A stretch of DNA of 14,544 nt from Candidatus Symbiothrix sp. (GTDB lineage: Bacteria; Bacteroidota; Bacteroidia; Bacteroidales; Azobacteroidaceae): positions 1 through 14,544 of the forward strand of contig JAITXK010000166.1 in assembly GCA_031284765.1 (NCBI GenBank), written 5' to 3'. The notes under the pieces are model-generated. The model was not told the origin of the DNA. It saw nothing but the letters and a program-made list of their open reading frames with translations, and did no database searches. The translations under genes were made by a program, and so were the position numbers. Numbering within the stretch: position 1 is the first letter of the stretch; the number at the start of each line of letters is the position of its first letter. Positions 13,727 to 14,544 of this stretch are shown here, piece by piece.

Positions 13727-14397
13727 AAGTATATCACGGAAGTTATATGTCAATTGAGCATATTGATTTGTCCAAGTGCGAGAAGCGACGCGATTTTGGA
13801 CAAGGTTTTTATGTTACAAATATTTTGGAGCAGGCACAATTTTGGGCAAAAAGAAAAGGAATAGCAAACAAAACCAAGGGCTTTGTGACAGAATTTGATT
13901 TTGATGAAGAGGCTTTCGAGGATGATGATTTACATGTGCTTCGTTTTGATGAATATAACGAAGCATGGTTGGATTTTGTAGTTTCAAACCGCAGAAAGGG
14001 AAGTAAAGCGCATGCTTATGATATTATAGAAGGCCCTGTCGCTGATGACGATATAACACAACGCATTGATGCCTATCTGGAGGGTGTCATATCCAAAACT
14101 GATTTTCTTGAAGAGTTAAAATTTCACCGTCCCACACACCAAATTGCACTTTGTACAATAGAATCATTGCAAATGCTTGAACATATCAAGAAGAAAAAAT
14201 ATGTGGGCAACATTGACGATACCATTACTCAATCACTTGCAGTTGATTATGGTATGACTGTAAATCAAGCCATTGATGTCTATTTTGAATCCAAAACATA
14301 CAAACAATTAATTGATGAAAAAACTGAACTTTGCAATAAACCATGGGAAGAAATTTACAAACTCCTTTTGACAGAATTAAACCTTCGTTTGGCATAG
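13723..14397 (+). CDS. DUF3990-like putative ADP-ribosyltransferase with C-terminal DUF3791-like domain
   Basis: A 224-residue soluble protein. Residues 1-~155 match DUF3990 as I recall it: YHGS (4-7), DFGQGFYVT (24-32), an A-rich helix with QAQFWAKRKG, WLDFVVSNR (82-90), YDIIEGPVADDD (99-110) and HQIALCTIESLQML (139-152). YHGS and FGQGFY mirror the HGS and FGKGIYFA motifs of PARP-type ADP-ribosyltransferases, and HQIALCT sits where PARPs have NEYIVYD. This suggests a catalytic H5-Y30-Q140 set, which is inference. Residues ~163-220 (DDTITQSLAVDYGMTVNQAI to WEEIYKLLLTEL) align by eye with the upstream small protein, so the second gene appears to carry a fused partner-like domain. A toxin role is possible, but another NAD-linked modifying function is equally open. 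Start choice is supported by GGAGG and by the ATGA overlap. Confidence 0.72.
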   Translation: MKVYHGSYMSIEHIDLSKCEKRRDFGQGFYVTNILEQAQFWAKRKGIANKTKGFVTEFDFDEEAFEDDDLHVLRFDEYNEAWLDFVVSNRRKGSKAHAYDIIEGPVADDDITQRIDAYLEGVISKTDFLEELKFHRPTHQIALCTIESLQMLEHIKKKKYVGNIDDTITQSLAVDYGMTVNQAIDVYFESKTYKQLIDEKTELCNKPWEEIYKLLLTELNLRLA

Positions 14398-14477
14398 CGT
14401 CTCTGATTTTGTGGGTTGCCCTTGTAAAACCTTACCGATTGACTAATCAGCATAAAAAAAAGACCCATTTGAGTAAA

Positions 14478-14498
14478 CCCAACCCCCCAAGCCCAACC
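14478..14498 (-). other. G-rich minus-strand tract upstream of the last promoter
   Basis: The plus strand has C runs of 3, 6, 3 and 2 bases (14478-14480, 14483-14488, 14492-14494, 14497-14498), so the minus strand has four closely spaced G runs. This allows at least a two-layer G-quadruplex, though it misses the strict four-times-GGG rule. It directly abuts the -7-like octamer at 14499. Confidence 0.3.
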
Positions 14499-14506
14499 TA
14501 CCTTTG
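14499..14506 (+). promoter_or_regulatory. Candidate -7 element for the gene at the right edge
   Basis: TACCTTTG is a full TANNTTTG match 23 bases before the ATG at 14530. The nearest TTTG upstream (14468-14471) is 27 bases away, longer than the usual 19-21, so the -33 box is doubtful. Confidence 0.35.
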
Positions 14507-14529
14507 CGAGCATAAACTTGGATATAATC

Positions 14530-14544
14530 ATGAAAATCGCCTGC
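14530..14544 (+). CDS. Start of a gene cut by the right edge
   Basis: ATG AAA ATC GCC TGC encodes MKIAC and runs off the window. The short distance from a -7-like octamer and the MKIA start, common in Rossmann-fold proteins such as dehydrogenases, make a real gene likely. Five codons do not allow a function call. Confidence 0.4.

Noticed and set aside
1..14544. tRNA, rRNA, transposase genes or attachment sites
   Set aside because: I saw no cloverleaf-like segment, rRNA stretch, transposase-like protein or convincing terminal repeats in the window.

Overview
The window looks like a chromosomal segment of a Bacteroidota bacterium, most likely order Bacteroidales. The evidence is a TlpA-type thioredoxin with a DUF4369-like N-terminal region, a fused hisIE, RNase Y next to zapA, starts mostly without Shine-Dalgarno sequences, and several upstream octamers matching the Bacteroidota -7 element TANNTTTG. 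Genus cannot be settled from the sequence alone. Family names rest on motif recognition by eye; no database search was run.

Layout. Bases 1-1217 (+) hold the 3' part of a thiol-disulfide oxidoreductase, convergent with a long leftward cluster at 6895-1230 (-). In transcription order the cluster is: a small coiled-coil protein, zapA, rny (RNase Y), hisH, hisA, hisF, hisIE and an FtsE-like ABC ATPase. From hisH onward the genes overlap or nearly touch, so cell division, mRNA decay and the late common steps of histidine synthesis may share transcripts. A 370-base divergent intergenic region (6896-7265) has a well-matched leftward promoter, a rightward promoter and a perfect 12-bp stem-loop followed by U-rich sequence in the leftward sense. 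Rightward from it run a membrane-anchored TPR protein (7266-7970) and uvrB (8004-10040).

A 322-residue HTH regulator (10095-11063, -) is convergent with uvrB and divergent from a 74-residue winged-helix protein (11323-11547, +). Their shared intergenic region carries an 8-bp-arm dyad between two identical, opposed TAATTTTG octamers. Then comes uxaC, uronate isomerase (11651-13057, +).

The last part is the most accessory-looking. A 432-base gap after uxaC contains a tandem array with an exact 23-bp period and alternating CCAAA and GTTTG arms. It is followed by a two-gene operon with a 4-bp overlap: a DUF3791-like small protein (13490-13726) and a DUF3990-like protein (13723-14397) with PARP-like ADP-ribosyltransferase motifs. 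The C-terminus of the second protein resembles the small first protein. This is the best candidate for a little-described system, probably toxin-antitoxin or conflict-type. The window ends with the first five codons of another gene.
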